Shown here: one piece after another, positions 8,108-17,934 of the stretch
Numbering within the stretch: position 1 is the stretch's first letter
Layout: each line of letters starts with the position of its first letter
NCBI GenBank assembly: GCA_001795455.1
Contig: MGPB01000021.1
Location: 434,001 to 498,000, forward strand
Source: Curvibacter sp. GWA2_63_95
GTDB lineage: Bacteria; Pseudomonadota; Gammaproteobacteria; Burkholderiales; Burkholderiaceae_C
Direction: 5' to 3'
Length of the DNA: 64,000 nucleotides
The notes under the pieces: model-generated
Told to the model about the DNA's origin: nothing
Database searches by the model: none
What the model saw: only the letters and a program-made list of their open reading frames with translations
Made by a program: the position numbers and the translations under genes

Positions 8108-8815
8108 TTAGACCTCCAGCCACTCCTTGCGGATGTCCGTGTTGTCGCGCAGTGTCTGCGGCGTACCATCAAACACAATGCTGCCGTGGCCCATGACCAG
8201 GCAGCGATCGGAAATGGCCATCGCGATGGTGAGTTTTTGCTCAATCAGCAGCACAGAGATGCCGCGGCTGCGCAAGACTTTGAGGTACTCGGCCACCAGT
8301 TCCACGATCTTGGGCGCCAAGCCTTCGGTGGGTTCGTCAATGATGATGAGGTCGGGGTCGCCCATGAGCGTGCGGCACAGCGTCAGCATTTGCTGCTCGC
8401 CGCCCGACAGAACGCCTGCTTCGGTATGTTCTCGTTCTTTCAGGCGCGGGAACATGCGGTACATGTCGTCAAAACTCCAGCGTGCCTGCTTTTTGCTGCG
8501 CTTTTGGCCCAGCAGCAGGTTTTGATGCACCGTGAGTTTGGGGAAAACATCGCGGTTTTCGGGCACATACCCGATCCCCAGGTGGGCAATTTCAAACGCT
8601 TCTTTGCCGCGGGTTTCCTGTCCGCGCCATAACACCGAACCCTCGCACTCCACCAGGCCCATGATGGCCTTGGCCGTGGTGGAGCGGCCCGAGCCGTTGC
8701 GGCCCAGCAGGGCCACAATCTCGCCCTCGCCTACTGCCATGTCTACGCCATGCAGCACATGGCTTTTGCCATAAAAGGCGTGCAGGTGCTTGATCGTCAG
8801 CATCTCAGAACCCAT
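8108..8815 (-). CDS. livF: Liv-type ABC transporter ATPase LivF
   Basis: A 235-residue ATPase of the branched-chain/hydrophobic amino-acid (HAAT) importer family. The signature LSGGEQQM, Walker B LIIIDEPTEGLAP and switch histidine-region LLIEQK are all present. The Walker A loop reads GRNGSGRST, with Arg44 in place of the lysine that normally binds ATP phosphates; the codon is CGC and unambiguous. The last gene of livHMGF, one base after livG. It pairs with LivG in the cytoplasm to drive the LivHM channel. The glutamine-for-histidine switch (LIEQK) is usual for LivF. Substrate probably an organic acid, judged from the neighbouring acyl-CoA ligase and beta-oxidation genes. Confidence 0.92.
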   Translation of the reverse strand: MGSEMLTIKHLHAFYGKSHVLHGVDMAVGEGEIVALLGRNGSGRSTTAKAIMGLVECEGSVLWRGQETRGKEAFEIAHLGIGYVPENRDVFPKLTVHQNLLLGQKRSKKQARWSFDDMYRMFPRLKEREHTEAGVLSGGEQQMLTLCRTLMGDPDLIIIDEPTEGLAPKIVELVAEYLKVLRSRGISVLLIEQKLTIAMAISDRCLVMGHGSIVFDGTPQTLRDNTDIRKEWLEV

Positions 8816-8816
8816 C

Positions 8817-9605
8817 TCAGTGTCCTCCCGCCTGCGCGTCGGCTACGGCAGAGCCCAAATACGCCTCCTGCACGCGCGGGTTGGCGCGCACCGCCTCGGG
8901 GGTGTCAAAGGCAATCACCTCGCCATAGACCACCACGGCAATCTTGTCGGCCAGGCCAAACACCACACCCATGTCATGCTCCACCGTCAGCAGGGTTTTG
9001 CCCACGGTCACCTCTTTGATCAGGCCGACAAATCGCCCCGTCTCGCTCTTGCTCATGCCTGCCGTGGGTTCGTCCAGCAGGATCACATTGGCGCCGCCGC
9101 CGATGGTCACGCCAATTTCCAATGCGCGCTGCTCGGCGTAGGTCAGGTTCATGGCCAGCACATCACGCTTCTTGTCCAGCTTGATCATGGCCATGAGTTC
9201 TTCGGCACGGTGATTGGCGTCGTGCAGGTTCACCAGAAATTTGAGGAAGGTGTACTTGTAGCCCAGGCTCCAGAGCACGCCGCAGCGCAAGTTCTCGAAC
9301 ACACTGAGCTTGGGGAAGATATTGGTGATCTGGAAGCTGCGCGACAGGCCCATGCGGTTGATTTCAAACGGCTTTTTTCCGTTGATGCGTTGGCCGTTGA
9401 GCAGCACGTCACCGCTGCTGGGCTCGAAGCGCCCGCTGATCAGGTTGAACAGTGTGGACTTGCCCGCGCCGTTGGGGCCGATGATTGCCACGCGCTCACC
9501 GGGCTGCACGGCCAGGTTGGCGCCGCGAATGATCTCCGACTTGCCAAAGCTCTTGCGCAGGTCGCGCAGCTCCAGCGCAGGGGAATGCTGGGGTGTGGCG
9601 CTCAC
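8817..9605 (-). CDS. livG: Liv-type ABC transporter ATPase LivG
   Basis: A 262-residue HAAT-family ATPase. Canonical Walker A GPNGAGKST (about 43-51), a LivG-type YAEQRALEIGVTI signature region in place of a plain LSGGQ, Walker B VILLDEPTAGMS and switch histidine in LTVEHDMGVV. The start is a GTG at 9605 overlapping the TGA of livM (GTGA), so translation is coupled. C-terminal VRANPRVQEAYLG is the LivG tail. It forms the ATPase heterodimer with LivF. Confidence 0.94.
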   Translation of the reverse strand: MSATPQHSPALELRDLRKSFGKSEIIRGANLAVQPGERVAIIGPNGAGKSTLFNLISGRFEPSSGDVLLNGQRINGKKPFEINRMGLSRSFQITNIFPKLSVFENLRCGVLWSLGYKYTFLKFLVNLHDANHRAEELMAMIKLDKKRDVLAMNLTYAEQRALEIGVTIGGGANVILLDEPTAGMSKSETGRFVGLIKEVTVGKTLLTVEHDMGVVFGLADKIAVVVYGEVIAFDTPEAVRANPRVQEAYLGSAVADAQAGGH

Positions 9606-10900
9606 TGGGCGTCCCTCCGCTGGGTTTCTGCTTCTATCTCTTCCTGGATTTGACTCCAGTCGCGGCTGAACTGTCGGCGTACCAGCTCAAACAGGGTTCC
9701 CCCGGTCACCAACACCAGGAACGCACCAAACCAGCTGTTGAGGCTGGTGGCATTGAGCGTGGTGCCCAGAAAGCGCAGTTCGGGACCGAGTGCGGCGTTG
9801 AGTTGCTGGTGGTAGACCATCTCGACCATGGCACCCGCACCGGCGAGTGCCAACAGCGCGGTAGCGGCCAGCCCCAGGTAGCTGACCCACAACCGCCCCA
9901 GCTTGCCAAACTTGGCCACCCGCAGGTTCATCATGATGAGGCTGGCAATGCCGCCCGGGGCGTACATCACCATGAACAGGAAGATCAAGCCCAGGTACAG
10001 CAACCAGGCCTTGGTGAATTCGCTGAGCAGCACAAAGGCCAGCACCATGAGCACGGCGCCCAGAATGGGGCCAAAGAAGAAGGTGGCACCGCCCAGAAAG
10101 GTGAACAGCAGGTAAGCGCCGGACCGCGAAGCCCCTACCACTTCCGCGGTGACGATTTCAAAGTTCAACGCTGCCAGACCCCCTGAAATTCCGGCAAAGA
10201 AGCCGGCAATGATGAAGGCGGTGTAACGGATGCGCTGGGGGTTGTAGCCAATGAACTCCACACGTTCGGGGTTGTCCCGCACCGCATTGAGTATGCGGCC
10301 CAGCGGCGTGCCGGTGAAGGCGAACATGGCCGCCACGGCCACAAAGGTGTAGGCCGCAATCAGGTAGTACACCTGCACCGCAGGGGCAAAGGTGATGCCG
10401 AAAAACGGCTGTCCGACCACGCGGTTGGCCGACACGCCGGCCTCACCGCCAAAGAACTCGGAGAACATGAGCGACATGGCAAACACCAGCTCGGCCATGC
10501 CCAGTGTGATCATGGCGAAGGTGGTGCCCGATTTGCGCGTGGTGACATAGCCCAGCAGGGCAGCAAAGCCCATGCCGGCAGCGCCCCCGACCAGCGGAAC
10601 CAGGCTCACTGGAATGGCCCAGGTGCCTGCCCCCGCCGCATTGAGTGCATGGATGGCCATGTAGGAACCCAGGCCGGTATACACCGCGTGGCCAAAGCTG
10701 AGCATGCCGCCCTGCCCCAGCAGCATGTTGTAGGACAGGCAGGCAATGATGGCAATGCCCATTTGCGACAGCATGGTGATGGACAGGCCACTGGTGAATA
10801 CCCGCGGCGACACCAGCAACACGAGGGCAAATAGCCCCCACACCACAATGCGGCCCAGGTTGAGGGATTGGGATGCGTACAAACGCACAGGTGTTTGCAT
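9602..10900 (-). CDS. livM: Liv-type ABC transporter permease LivM
   Basis: A 432-residue membrane permease of the HAAT family. Eight to ten hydrophobic helices; the motif GGAxFxFGPILGA (GGATFFFGPILGAV) is the cytoplasmic coupling loop typical of LivM. It is longer than common LivM proteins of about 330-420 residues because of a C-terminal extension with another hydrophobic stretch (YLGLAATALLALAGAGA) and a charged tail (EEIEAETQRRDAQ). ATG start at 10900, eight bases after livH. Inner membrane, forms the channel with LivH. Confidence 0.92.
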   Translation of the reverse strand: MQTPVRLYASQSLNLGRIVVWGLFALVLLVSPRVFTSGLSITMLSQMGIAIIACLSYNMLLGQGGMLSFGHAVYTGLGSYMAIHALNAAGAGTWAIPVSLVPLVGGAAGMGFAALLGYVTTRKSGTTFAMITLGMAELVFAMSLMFSEFFGGEAGVSANRVVGQPFFGITFAPAVQVYYLIAAYTFVAVAAMFAFTGTPLGRILNAVRDNPERVEFIGYNPQRIRYTAFIIAGFFAGISGGLAALNFEIVTAEVVGASRSGAYLLFTFLGGATFFFGPILGAVLMVLAFVLLSEFTKAWLLYLGLIFLFMVMYAPGGIASLIMMNLRVAKFGKLGRLWVSYLGLAATALLALAGAGAMVEMVYHQQLNAALGPELRFLGTTLNATSLNSWFGAFLVLVTGGTLFELVRRQFSRDWSQIQEEIEAETQRRDAQ

Positions 10901-10907
10901 AAACAGT

Positions 10908-11942
10908 TCAGCCTTCCCGGGTGCCCAGCAGACCCTTGGGCCTGAAAATCAGGATCAATACCAAAAACAGGTAGGGCAAGATGGGCGCGACCTGGGCGAT
11001 GGTGAGTTTGGCGATGGAATTGGCGCGCAAGGTGTCACTGACCGGCACGCCGAGGTGGGGCAGGACGTCAAGCAACGCGTAGTCAAACGCCACCGCAAAG
11101 GTCTGGATCACACCGATGAGCACCGACGCCAGAAAGGCGCCCGAGAGTGAACCCATGCCGCCGACCACCACCACCACAAAGATCACCGACCCCACGGTGG
11201 CGGCCATGGCAGGCTCCGTCACAAAGGTGCTGCCACCAATGACGCCCGCCAGACCCGCGAGCCCGGTGCCCACGCCAAACACCAGCATGAAAACACGCGG
11301 CACGTTGTGGCCTAGAGACTCCACCATCTCGGGATGGGTCAACGCGGCCTGGATCACCAGCCCAATACGGGTGCGCGTGAGCATCAGCCACAGCGCCAGC
11401 AGCATCAGCAGCGCAATCACCATCATGAAGCCCCGCGTCATGGGGAACGGTGAACACACCACGCGCACCGCGGCATCCGCGGCCGCACACAGCTCGGCCG
11501 GCGCGGCACCCCAGACCAGTTGCAGGCCGTTCACGACATGGTTGACCAGGGTGAAGGCCGGGCCTTGCAGCGACACAGGTGGTTTGAATTCGAGGGCGGT
11601 TCGGCCCCAGATGAGTTGCACCAGCTCCAGCAGGATGTAGGACAAGCCGAAGGTGACCAGCAGCTCCGGCACATGGCCAAACTTGTGCACCTTGCGCAGG
11701 GCCACCCGCTCAAATACGGCGCCCAGCGCGCCCACGACCAGCGGGGCCACCACCAAGGCGGGCCAAAAGCCGACCCAGCCCGACACGGTGTAGCCCAGGT
11801 AGGCTCCGACCATATAGAAGCTGGCGTGCGCAAAGTTGAGCACCCCCATCATGCTGAGGATCAGGGTCAGTCCGGCACTGAGCATGAACAGCAAGAGCCC
11901 GTAGCTCAAGCCATTCAGCATCGAAATGATGAAAAACTCCAT
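10908..11942 (-). CDS. livH: Liv-type ABC transporter permease LivH
   Basis: A 344-residue HAAT-family permease. N-terminal FFIISMLNGLSYGLLLFMLS is the usual first helix of LivH, and GGMGSLSGAFLASVLIG is the EAA-like coupling loop. ATG start. An insertion of about 30 residues rich in Ala (AAPAELCAAADAAVRVV) lies in the middle. First gene after the terminator that follows the binding-protein gene, so the membrane part is expressed at a lower level than the binding protein, as is common for such systems. Confidence 0.92.
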   Translation of the reverse strand: MEFFIISMLNGLSYGLLLFMLSAGLTLILSMMGVLNFAHASFYMVGAYLGYTVSGWVGFWPALVVAPLVVGALGAVFERVALRKVHKFGHVPELLVTFGLSYILLELVQLIWGRTALEFKPPVSLQGPAFTLVNHVVNGLQLVWGAAPAELCAAADAAVRVVCSPFPMTRGFMMVIALLMLLALWLMLTRTRIGLVIQAALTHPEMVESLGHNVPRVFMLVFGVGTGLAGLAGVIGGSTFVTEPAMAATVGSVIFVVVVVGGMGSLSGAFLASVLIGVIQTFAVAFDYALLDVLPHLGVPVSDTLRANSIAKLTIAQVAPILPYLFLVLILIFRPKGLLGTREG

Positions 11943-11989
11943 CCGCTATCTACCTTTCAAGGCAAGGCGGGTGCAGTGGGCACCCACCC

Positions 11990-12024
11990 AAAAAAAGGCC
12001 CGACTAGGAAGACCGGGTCGGGCC
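11990..12024 (-). terminator. terminator between binding protein and livH
   Basis: An 8-bp perfect stem (GGCCCGAC / GTCGGGCC) followed on the minus strand by seven T residues, 24 bases after the binding-protein stop. Acts as an attenuating terminator inside the transport operon. Confidence 0.88.
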
Positions 12025-12048
12025 TGCTGACGTTGCGCCAATGGTCGC

Positions 12049-13281
12049 TCAGCCGGGGCGCTTCATCTGGCAGCTGGTGGGCGTGCTGGATACATAGGAC
12101 TCGAAGGTCTTGACCGGAGCCAGGGTCATGCCGGTGTTCTCCGGGCTGTAGGGGTACTTTTTGTCCGCCTTTTGCCAGACTGTCAGGTACAGGGGCTGCT
12201 GCAGTTGGTGATCGGTTTTGCGCATTTCCACGTCGCCGTTGTAGCTCTTGAACTTCATGCCTTCCAGCGCCGCGGCCACTTTCACCGGGTCGGTAGATTT
12301 GGCCTTGGCCATGGCCTCACCCAGCGCGGTGTAGATGTGGATGACCGAGCCGGTATAAAAATCGTCGTTGAATTTGGCCTTGAAGTCGGCGGTCCATTTG
12401 TCCATCTGGCCGCCCATGTTGTAGTGGCTGTAAGCGATCTGGTACACGCGGCCGGCCGAGTTGGTGCCCAGGGCGGTGGGCGTGCCGCTCACACCTGTGT
12501 AGTAGGTGTAGAAGTTGCCGGTGTAGCCGCCCTCGTTGGCGGCCTTGACCAGCAAGGCCAGGTCCGAGCCCCAGTTGCCGGTGATCACGGTGTCGGCGCC
12601 GGATGCCTTGATTTTGGCGATGTAGGGCGAGAAGTCCCGCACCTGGGCCAATGGGTGCAGATCGTCTCCCACGATCTGGACATCGGGGCGCTTGCGGGCC
12701 AGGGTCTCCTTGGCGTAGCGGGACACCTGCTGGCCGTGCGAGTAATTCTGGTTCAGCAGGTACACCTTCTTGACGTCCTTCTTGTCCGCCATGAAGGTGG
12801 TCATGGCTTCCATTTTCATGGAGGTGTCTGCATCAAACCGGAAGTGCCAGTAGTTGCACTTGCTGTTGGTGAAATCGGGGTCTACGGCCGAGTGGTTGAG
12901 GAAGATGACTTCCTTGCCGGGGTTGCGTTCGTTGTGCTTGGCCACGGCGTCAATCAGGGCACCGGCCACTGCAGAGCCGTTGCCCTGGGTGATGTAGCGC
13001 ACGCCTTGGTCCAGCGCCGACTTGAGTGCGTTCAGGCTCTCGGTGGGGCTGAGCTTGTTGTCGATGCCAATGACCTCGAACTTGACGCCTGCGGGGTTGT
13101 TGGCGCTGAACTTTTCAGCGAAGAACTGGAAGCTCTTGAGCTGGTTGGTGCCCACGGGCGCCATCAGTCCGGAGAGCGGATCAATCCAGGCAATCTTGAC
13201 GGTCTCGCCCTTTTGTGCGACGGCCTGCTGGGCGCAGACCACCAGGGTCGCTGCGGCGATGAATTTGAGCGTGTTCTTCAT
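12049..13281 (-). CDS. Liv-type ABC transporter periplasmic binding protein
   Basis: A 410-residue periplasmic binding protein of the Peripla_BP_6 (LivJ/K-like) family. Cleavable signal peptide at residues 1-22 ending AQQAVAQ. The mature protein starts VKIAWIDPLSG, the usual first strand. It is larger than LivJ/LivK (about 345 mature residues), which is common for members binding aromatic or aliphatic acids, urea or amides. I start at the ATG at 13281 in front of the signal peptide; the longer frame adds no sensible N-terminus. It lies 106 bases downstream of the acyl-CoA ligase gene and is followed by a terminator, then livHMGF. Ligand not determinable from sequence. Confidence 0.92.
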   Translation of the reverse strand: MKNTLKFIAAATLVVCAQQAVAQKGETVKIAWIDPLSGLMAPVGTNQLKSFQFFAEKFSANNPAGVKFEVIGIDNKLSPTESLNALKSALDQGVRYITQGNGSAVAGALIDAVAKHNERNPGKEVIFLNHSAVDPDFTNSKCNYWHFRFDADTSMKMEAMTTFMADKKDVKKVYLLNQNYSHGQQVSRYAKETLARKRPDVQIVGDDLHPLAQVRDFSPYIAKIKASGADTVITGNWGSDLALLVKAANEGGYTGNFYTYYTGVSGTPTALGTNSAGRVYQIAYSHYNMGGQMDKWTADFKAKFNDDFYTGSVIHIYTALGEAMAKAKSTDPVKVAAALEGMKFKSYNGDVEMRKTDHQLQQPLYLTVWQKADKKYPYSPENTGMTLAPVKTFESYVSSTPTSCQMKRPG

Positions 13282-13387
13282 GGTGTTGTCTCCTGTAAAA
13301 CTCAAGCCTGCGCAGCGTACATTTGTTTGTGCAGTGCAGCGCAAGGGTTTCCCCCAAGAGCTATCGCCCATGCGACTGCACGCATAT

Positions 13388-15016
13388 TTAGAGCATGGGC
13401 AGGCGGTAGTCCTTCAGCATTTCGCGCAACTTGCTCTTTTGCATCTTGCCGGTGCCCCCCAAGGGAATCGTGTCGACAAACACCACATCATCAGGCACCT
13501 GCCACTTGGCCGTTTTGCCTTCGTAAAAGGCCAGCAGTTCATCGCGTGTCACCTCGCTGCCGGGCTTCTTCACCACAGCAATGATGGGCCGCTCGTCCCA
13601 CTTGGGATGCTTCATGCCGATGCACGCGGCCATGGCCACAGCGGGATGCGCCATGGCAATGTTTTCCACATCAATCGAGCTGATCCACTCACCACCGGAC
13701 TTGATCACATCCTTGCTGCGGTCGGTGATCTGCATATAGCCATCGGGGTCGATGGTGGCCACATCGCCAGTGGGGAACCAGCCATCCACCAGCGGAGAGC
13801 CACCCTCGCCCTTGAAGTACTCGCTGATGATCCAGGGGCCCTTGACCAGCAAGTCACCGTAGGCCTTGCCATCCCAGGGAAGCTCCTTCCCCATTTCATC
13901 CACGATTTTCATGTCCACGCCGTAGATGCCGCGGCCCTGCTTGAGCCGCACGTTCATCTTGTCCGCCGAGTCCATGCTCAGGTGTTTGTTCTTGAGCGTG
14001 CACACGGTTCCCAGGGGCGACATCTCGGTCATGCCCCAGGCGTGCAGCACTTCGACACCGTAGACGTCGTTGAACGCCGTAATCATGGCGGGCGGGCAGG
14101 CGGAGCCACCTATCACCGTGCGCTTGAGGGTGGAGAACTTGAGGTTGGCTGACTGCATGTGCGCGAGCATCATTTGCCACACAGTGGGTACCCCAGCGGC
14201 AAAGCTGACCTTCTCGGACTCGATGAGCTCAAAGATGGACTTGCCGTCCATGGCGGGGCCGGGAAACACCAGCTTGGCGCCCGTCATGGCGGCCGAATAC
14301 GGCAGGCCCCAGGCATTCACGTGGAACATGGGCACCACGGGCAGCACAGCATCGCGGGCACTCATGTTCAATGCGTCGGGCAAGGCACCGGAGAACGCAT
14401 GCAGGATGGTGGAGCGGTGGCTGTACAGCGCGGCCTTGGGATTTCCTGTGGTGCCGCTGGTGTAGCACATGCTGGAGGCCGAGTTTTCATCAAACTCGGG
14501 CCAGGTGTATTGCTCGGGTTGCTTGCCCATCCAGGCTTCGTAGCTTTGCAGACCCGGGATGCCGGTGTCGGCAGGCAGCTTGTCGGCATCACACAGCGCA
14601 ATCCAGTGCTTCACCGTGGTGCAGCGGCTGTGCACAGCCTGGATGATGGGCAGGAAGCTCATGTCGAAACACAGCACCTGGTCTTCTGCGTGGTTGGCAA
14701 TCCAGGCAATCTGGTCCGGGTGCAGGCGTGGGTTCAGCGTGTGCAGCACGCGGCCCGAGCCGCTCACACCAAAATACAGCTCAAGGTGGCGATAGCCATT
14801 CCAGGCCAGCGTGGCCACGCGGTCGCTGAACGCGAGATCCATCTGGTCCAAGGCGTTGGCCACTTTGCGGGCCCGCACGGCAATGTCTTTGTAGGTGGTG
14901 CGGTGGATGTCACCCTCCACGCGACGCGATACCACTTCGCCTTCGCCATGGTGGCGCTCCGCAAAATCGATCAGGGTAGAAATCAGCAGCTGCTGGCTTT
15001 GCATCAAACCTAACAT
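13388..15016 (-). CDS. medium/long-chain acyl-CoA ligase (AlkK/FadD-like)
   Basis: A 542-residue AMP-forming ligase of the ANL superfamily, near the 546 residues of AlkK. P-loop [10 protein letters not shown] at 185-194, followed by AALYSHRS where most relatives have GVxYSHRS. Adenylate motifs [10 protein letters not shown] and [12 protein letters not shown], and the C-terminal catalytic lysine in [10 protein letters not shown] (Lys527). It activates a fatty or related carboxylic acid to its CoA thioester with ATP. ATG start with GAGGTG upstream. Its position at the head of a transporter and beta-oxidation block suggests that it traps the imported acid; that is inference. Confidence 0.92.
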   Translation of the reverse strand: MLGLMQSQQLLISTLIDFAERHHGEGEVVSRRVEGDIHRTTYKDIAVRARKVANALDQMDLAFSDRVATLAWNGYRHLELYFGVSGSGRVLHTLNPRLHPDQIAWIANHAEDQVLCFDMSFLPIIQAVHSRCTTVKHWIALCDADKLPADTGIPGLQSYEAWMGKQPEQYTWPEFDENSASSMCYTSGTTGNPKAALYSHRSTILHAFSGALPDALNMSARDAVLPVVPMFHVNAWGLPYSAAMTGAKLVFPGPAMDGKSIFELIESEKVSFAAGVPTVWQMMLAHMQSANLKFSTLKRTVIGGSACPPAMITAFNDVYGVEVLHAWGMTEMSPLGTVCTLKNKHLSMDSADKMNVRLKQGRGIYGVDMKIVDEMGKELPWDGKAYGDLLVKGPWIISEYFKGEGGSPLVDGWFPTGDVATIDPDGYMQITDRSKDVIKSGGEWISSIDVENIAMAHPAVAMAACIGMKHPKWDERPIIAVVKKPGSEVTRDELLAFYEGKTAKWQVPDDVVFVDTIPLGGTGKMQKSKLREMLKDYRLPML

Positions 15017-15130
15017 GGGTCACCTCTGGAATTATTCGAATGTTGCTGCGCGCCACGACCGGGTGTCGCCTACGCGTCGCCGCATGGTAATCCCACCAAG
15101 CCCCTGAAAAAGGCCAGCATTAGTCATATG

Positions 15131-15145
15131 CGGGACAATTCATCC
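15131..15145 (+). promoter_or_regulatory. -10-like box abutting selO start
   Basis: GGACAAT ends six bases before the ATG at 15146. Same arrangement as in front of rlhA, map, dapC and tolB, where the box reads GGATAAT. Predicts transcription starting at or within a few bases of the start codon. No clear -35. Confidence 0.5.
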
Positions 15146-16630
15146 ATGCCTATTTCGTCACATCTGGGTGACCCGCTGGATGTGGGACTGCCCTGGGTCA
15201 ATCGCTTTGCCAGCTTGGGCGAAGACTTCTACGCCGCACTCTCCCCTACCCCATTGCCCGCACCCTATTGGGTGGGCCGCAGCGCCAGTGCCGCCCGGGC
15301 CCTGGGTTTGGATTCACAAAAGCTGCAGTCAGACGACGCGCTACAGGCTTTCACCGGCAACCGGCCGCTGGCCGGCGGCCTGTCGTTGGCCAGTGTCTAC
15401 AGCGGCCACCAGTTTGGCCAATGGGCCGGCCAGCTGGGTGATGGCCGTGCCATCCTGTTGGGCGAAACTCCAGGCTGGGAGCTGCAACTCAAGGGGGCCG
15501 GGCTGACGCCCTTCTCCCGCATGGGCGATGGCCGTGCCGTTTTGCGCAGCAGCATCCGCGAATTTTTGGGTAGCGAAGCCATGCATGGCCTGGGCATTCC
15601 GACTTCGCGTGCCCTCTGCGTCACAGGCTCGGACGCCCCCGTGCGACGTGAGGAAATGGAAACGGCTGCGGTGGTCACCCGCCTGGCGCCCAGTTTTATC
15701 CGCTTTGGCCACTTCGAGCATTTTTGCCACCATGGCCACCACGAACAGCTCAAGGTGCTGGCCGACTTTGTGATTGACCACCACTACCCCGCCTGCCGCA
15801 CCGACGCACGCTGGGGCGGCAACCCCTATGTGGCCTTGCTGGCCGCGGTGACCGAGCGCACCGCGCAGATGGTGGCGCAGTGGCAGGCCGTGGGCTTTTG
15901 TCATGGTGTGATGAACACCGACAACATGAGCATCCTGGGGCTGACGATTGACTACGGCCCCTTCCAGTTCATGGACGCCTACGATCCCGGTCACATCTGC
16001 AACCACTCGGACCACCAGGGCCGCTACGCCTTCTACAAACAGCCCAACGTGGCGTACTGGAACCTGTTCTGTTTGGGCCAGGCGCTGATGCCGCTGATTG
16101 CGGAGCAGGAGCAGGCCATTGCCGCACTGGAGACCTTCAAAGCCATCTACCCGCTGGCGTTTGCCCAGCGCATGGCGGCCAAGCTGGGCTTTGTGGACCT
16201 GCAGGAAGTGCACCGCCCATTGATTGAGGACATCCTGAAACTGCTGGCGGCCGACAAGGTGGACTTCACCATCTTCTGGCGCCGCCTGAGCCACTGGGCG
16301 CGTGAGCAGCGTGCCGACGATGCCTCGGTGCGCGACCTGTTCCTGGATCGGGCCGGCCTGGATGCCTGGCTGCTATCGTACTCAGAGCTGCTCGCGCATA
16401 TTCCACGAGGCCTAGCGGCCGATTTGATGCTGAAAACCAACCCCAGATATGTGCTGCGGAACCATTTGGGAGAAGAAGCCATCCAAGCCGCCAAGCGCAA
16501 GGATTTCAGCGTGGTCGCCGATCTCTTGAAAGTTCTGGAGCATCCGTTCGACGAACATCCAGAGCACGCAGACTGGGCCGACTTTCCGCCGGATTGGGCG
16601 GGCAGCATTGCCATCAGCTGCAGCTCCTAG
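15146..16630 (+). CDS. selO: protein adenylyltransferase SelO
   Basis: A 494-residue SelO/YdiU pseudokinase (UPF0061) that transfers AMP to Ser, Thr or Tyr of target proteins. Visible are the glycine loop with [12 protein letters not shown], the lysine in [13 protein letters not shown], the segment [15 protein letters not shown], and metal ligands in [10 protein letters not shown] and [14 protein letters not shown]. It ends SCSS, the C-terminal cysteine motif that in eukaryotes contains selenocysteine. Start set at the second ATG (15146) because a -10-like box lies between the two possible ATGs; 15128 is the alternative. Residues about 409-429 are encoded by a repeat copy. Head of selO-msrB-yciB-bolA-ppiC, consistent with a redox-stress role. 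Confidence 0.95.
   Translation: MPISSHLGDPLDVGLPWVNRFASLGEDFYAALSPTPLPAPYWVGRSASAARALGLDSQKLQSDDALQAFTGNRPLAGGLSLASVYSGHQFGQWAGQLGDGRAILLGETPGWELQLKGAGLTPFSRMGDGRAVLRSSIREFLGSEAMHGLGIPTSRALCVTGSDAPVRREEMETAAVVTRLAPSFIRFGHFEHFCHHGHHEQLKVLADFVIDHHYPACRTDARWGGNPYVALLAAVTERTAQMVAQWQAVGFCHGVMNTDNMSILGLTIDYGPFQFMDAYDPGHICNHSDHQGRYAFYKQPNVAYWNLFCLGQALMPLIAEQEQAIAALETFKAIYPLAFAQRMAAKLGFVDLQEVHRPLIEDILKLLAADKVDFTIFWRRLSHWAREQRADDASVRDLFLDRAGLDAWLLSYSELLAHIPRGLAADLMLKTNPRYVLRNHLGEEAIQAAKRKDFSVVADLLKVLEHPFDEHPEHADWADFPPDWAGSIAISCSS
16372..16428 (+). repeat. 57-bp coding-tolerant repeat, copy 2 (selO)
   Basis: Begins GCTATCGTACTCAGAGC, then GCTCGCGCATATTCCACGAG and CCTAGCGGCC, ends GATTTG. Sense to the host gene; reads [19 protein letters not shown] just before the conserved NPRYVLRN motif. 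Nearly ungapped match to the family consensus. Confidence 0.85.
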
Positions 16631-16664
16631 CCCCCTGCCTGTTCTTCTTTTTGAAAGACGTCCC

Positions 16665-17072
16665 ATGCCCTACCCCATCACCAAAACCGACGCCGAATGG
16701 CAAGCCGTGCTGGCTGAAAAGGGCGCTGAGCCCGCGGCCTTCCAGGTCACGCGCCACGCCGCCACCGAGCGCCCTTTCAGTGGCAAGTACGAACGCCAAT
16801 GGGCCGACGGCAGCTACCACTGCATTTGCTGTGGCAACACGCTGTTTGACTCCGGCACCAAATTTGACGCGCACTGCGGATGGCCCAGCTTCTCGCTGGC
16901 CGTACCCGGCGCCATCACCGAAATCACCGACCGCAGCCACGGCATGGTGCGCGTAGAGACCGTGTGCAGCCAGTGCGGCGCGCACCTGGGCCATGTGTTT
17001 GACGATGGCCCGACCGAAACCGGCCTGCGCTATTGCATGAATTCGGCCTCGCTACACTTCACACCCGCATGA
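16665..17072 (+). CDS. msrB: peptide-methionine (R)-S-oxide reductase
   Basis: A 135-residue MsrB that reduces methionine-R-sulfoxide. Structural zinc is held by two CxxC pairs (Cys53-Cys56 in CICCG and CSQCG). The catalytic cysteine is Cys124 in RYCMNSASL, in place of the selenocysteine of animal enzymes. GWPSF and [10 protein letters not shown] are conserved substrate-site motifs. ATG at 16665, 34 bases after selO; its stop overlaps the yciB start (ATGA). Repairs oxidised proteins in the cytoplasm. Confidence 0.96.
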   Translation: MPYPITKTDAEWQAVLAEKGAEPAAFQVTRHAATERPFSGKYERQWADGSYHCICCGNTLFDSGTKFDAHCGWPSFSLAVPGAITEITDRSHGMVRVETVCSQCGAHLGHVFDDGPTETGLRYCMNSASLHFTPA

Positions 17073-17623
17073 AAACCTTTCTCGACTTCTTTCCCATTCT
17101 GCTGTTCGTCGGCGCCTACAAGTTTTACGACATTTATGTAGCCACCGCGGTGCTGATGGGGGCCACCGTGCTGCAAATGGCGGTGATTTACGCCATGGAC
17201 CGCAAGCTCCAGATGATGCACAAGATCACGCTGGTGCTGATTTTGGGATTTGGCGCCATGACACTGGCCCTGCATGACGACCGCTTCATCAAATGGAAGC
17301 CCACCGTGCTCTACACCGTGATGGGCATCGCACTCGCTGTGGCCGTGTGGGGCCTGAAAAAGAACTTTCTCAAGCTGTTGCTGGGCAGCCAGCTGGAGCT
17401 GCCCGACAGCATCTGGCACAAGCTCAACGTGGCGTGGATTGCCTACACCCTGTTCATGGCCGCCATCAACGCCTATGTGGTGCTGTACTTCAGCACCGAG
17501 ACCTGGGTGAACTTCAAACTTTGGGGCTATGTATTCCCGCTGGTTTTCATCATCGGGCAGGGCCTCTACATCTCGCCCTACCTCAAGGGTGACGAAGCAT
17601 CCCAGGACAAACCCGCACCATGA
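17069..17623 (+). CDS. yciB: septation protein A (YciB/IspZ)
   Basis: A 184-residue membrane protein of the IspZ/YciB family (intracellular septation protein A). It begins [17 protein letters not shown], a highly conserved start, and has five or six membrane helices and a conserved FKLWG motif. Start fixed by overlap with the msrB stop. Involved in cell envelope synthesis and division in enteric bacteria. Its stop overlaps the bolA-like start in turn. Confidence 0.93.
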   Translation: MKTFLDFFPILLFVGAYKFYDIYVATAVLMGATVLQMAVIYAMDRKLQMMHKITLVLILGFGAMTLALHDDRFIKWKPTVLYTVMGIALAVAVWGLKKNFLKLLLGSQLELPDSIWHKLNVAWIAYTLFMAAINAYVVLYFSTETWVNFKLWGYVFPLVFIIGQGLYISPYLKGDEASQDKPAP

Positions 17624-17913
17624 GCACCGCCCCTACCGCCGCGCACCTGCAAGCGCGTTTGCAGGAACGCCTGGCCCCCACCCACCTGGAAGTGATGGAC
17701 GAAAGCCACCAACACGCGGGCCACGCTGGGGCCAACGGCACCGGTTTTGGCACCCATTTCAGGGTGCGAATCGCTTCACCATTGTTTACAAGCCAGAGCC
17801 GCGTAGCACGGCATCGCCTTGTGTATGATGCGCTGCAAGATTTCATTGATCAGGGCCTGCATGCCCTGGCCATTGAGGCCGAAGACTCGCCCTCTGGCAG
17901 CACCCCCATTTAA
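17620..17913 (+). CDS. BolA family protein
   Basis: A 97-residue BolA-like protein. The HRLVYDALQ motif on the second helix and the preceding beta strand (FRVRIAS) match the class-II KH-like BolA fold; a conserved histidine is available for binding an Fe-S cluster with a monothiol glutaredoxin. His-rich segment [10 protein letters not shown] near residues 28-37. Start overlaps the yciB stop (ATGA). Paralogue assignment (BolA versus IbaG) is not resolved. Confidence 0.88.
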   Translation: MSTAPTAAHLQARLQERLAPTHLEVMDESHQHAGHAGANGTGFGTHFRVRIASPLFTSQSRVARHRLVYDALQDFIDQGLHALAIEAEDSPSGSTPI

Positions 17914-17934
17914 TGCATCCCTGAAGGAACCGGT

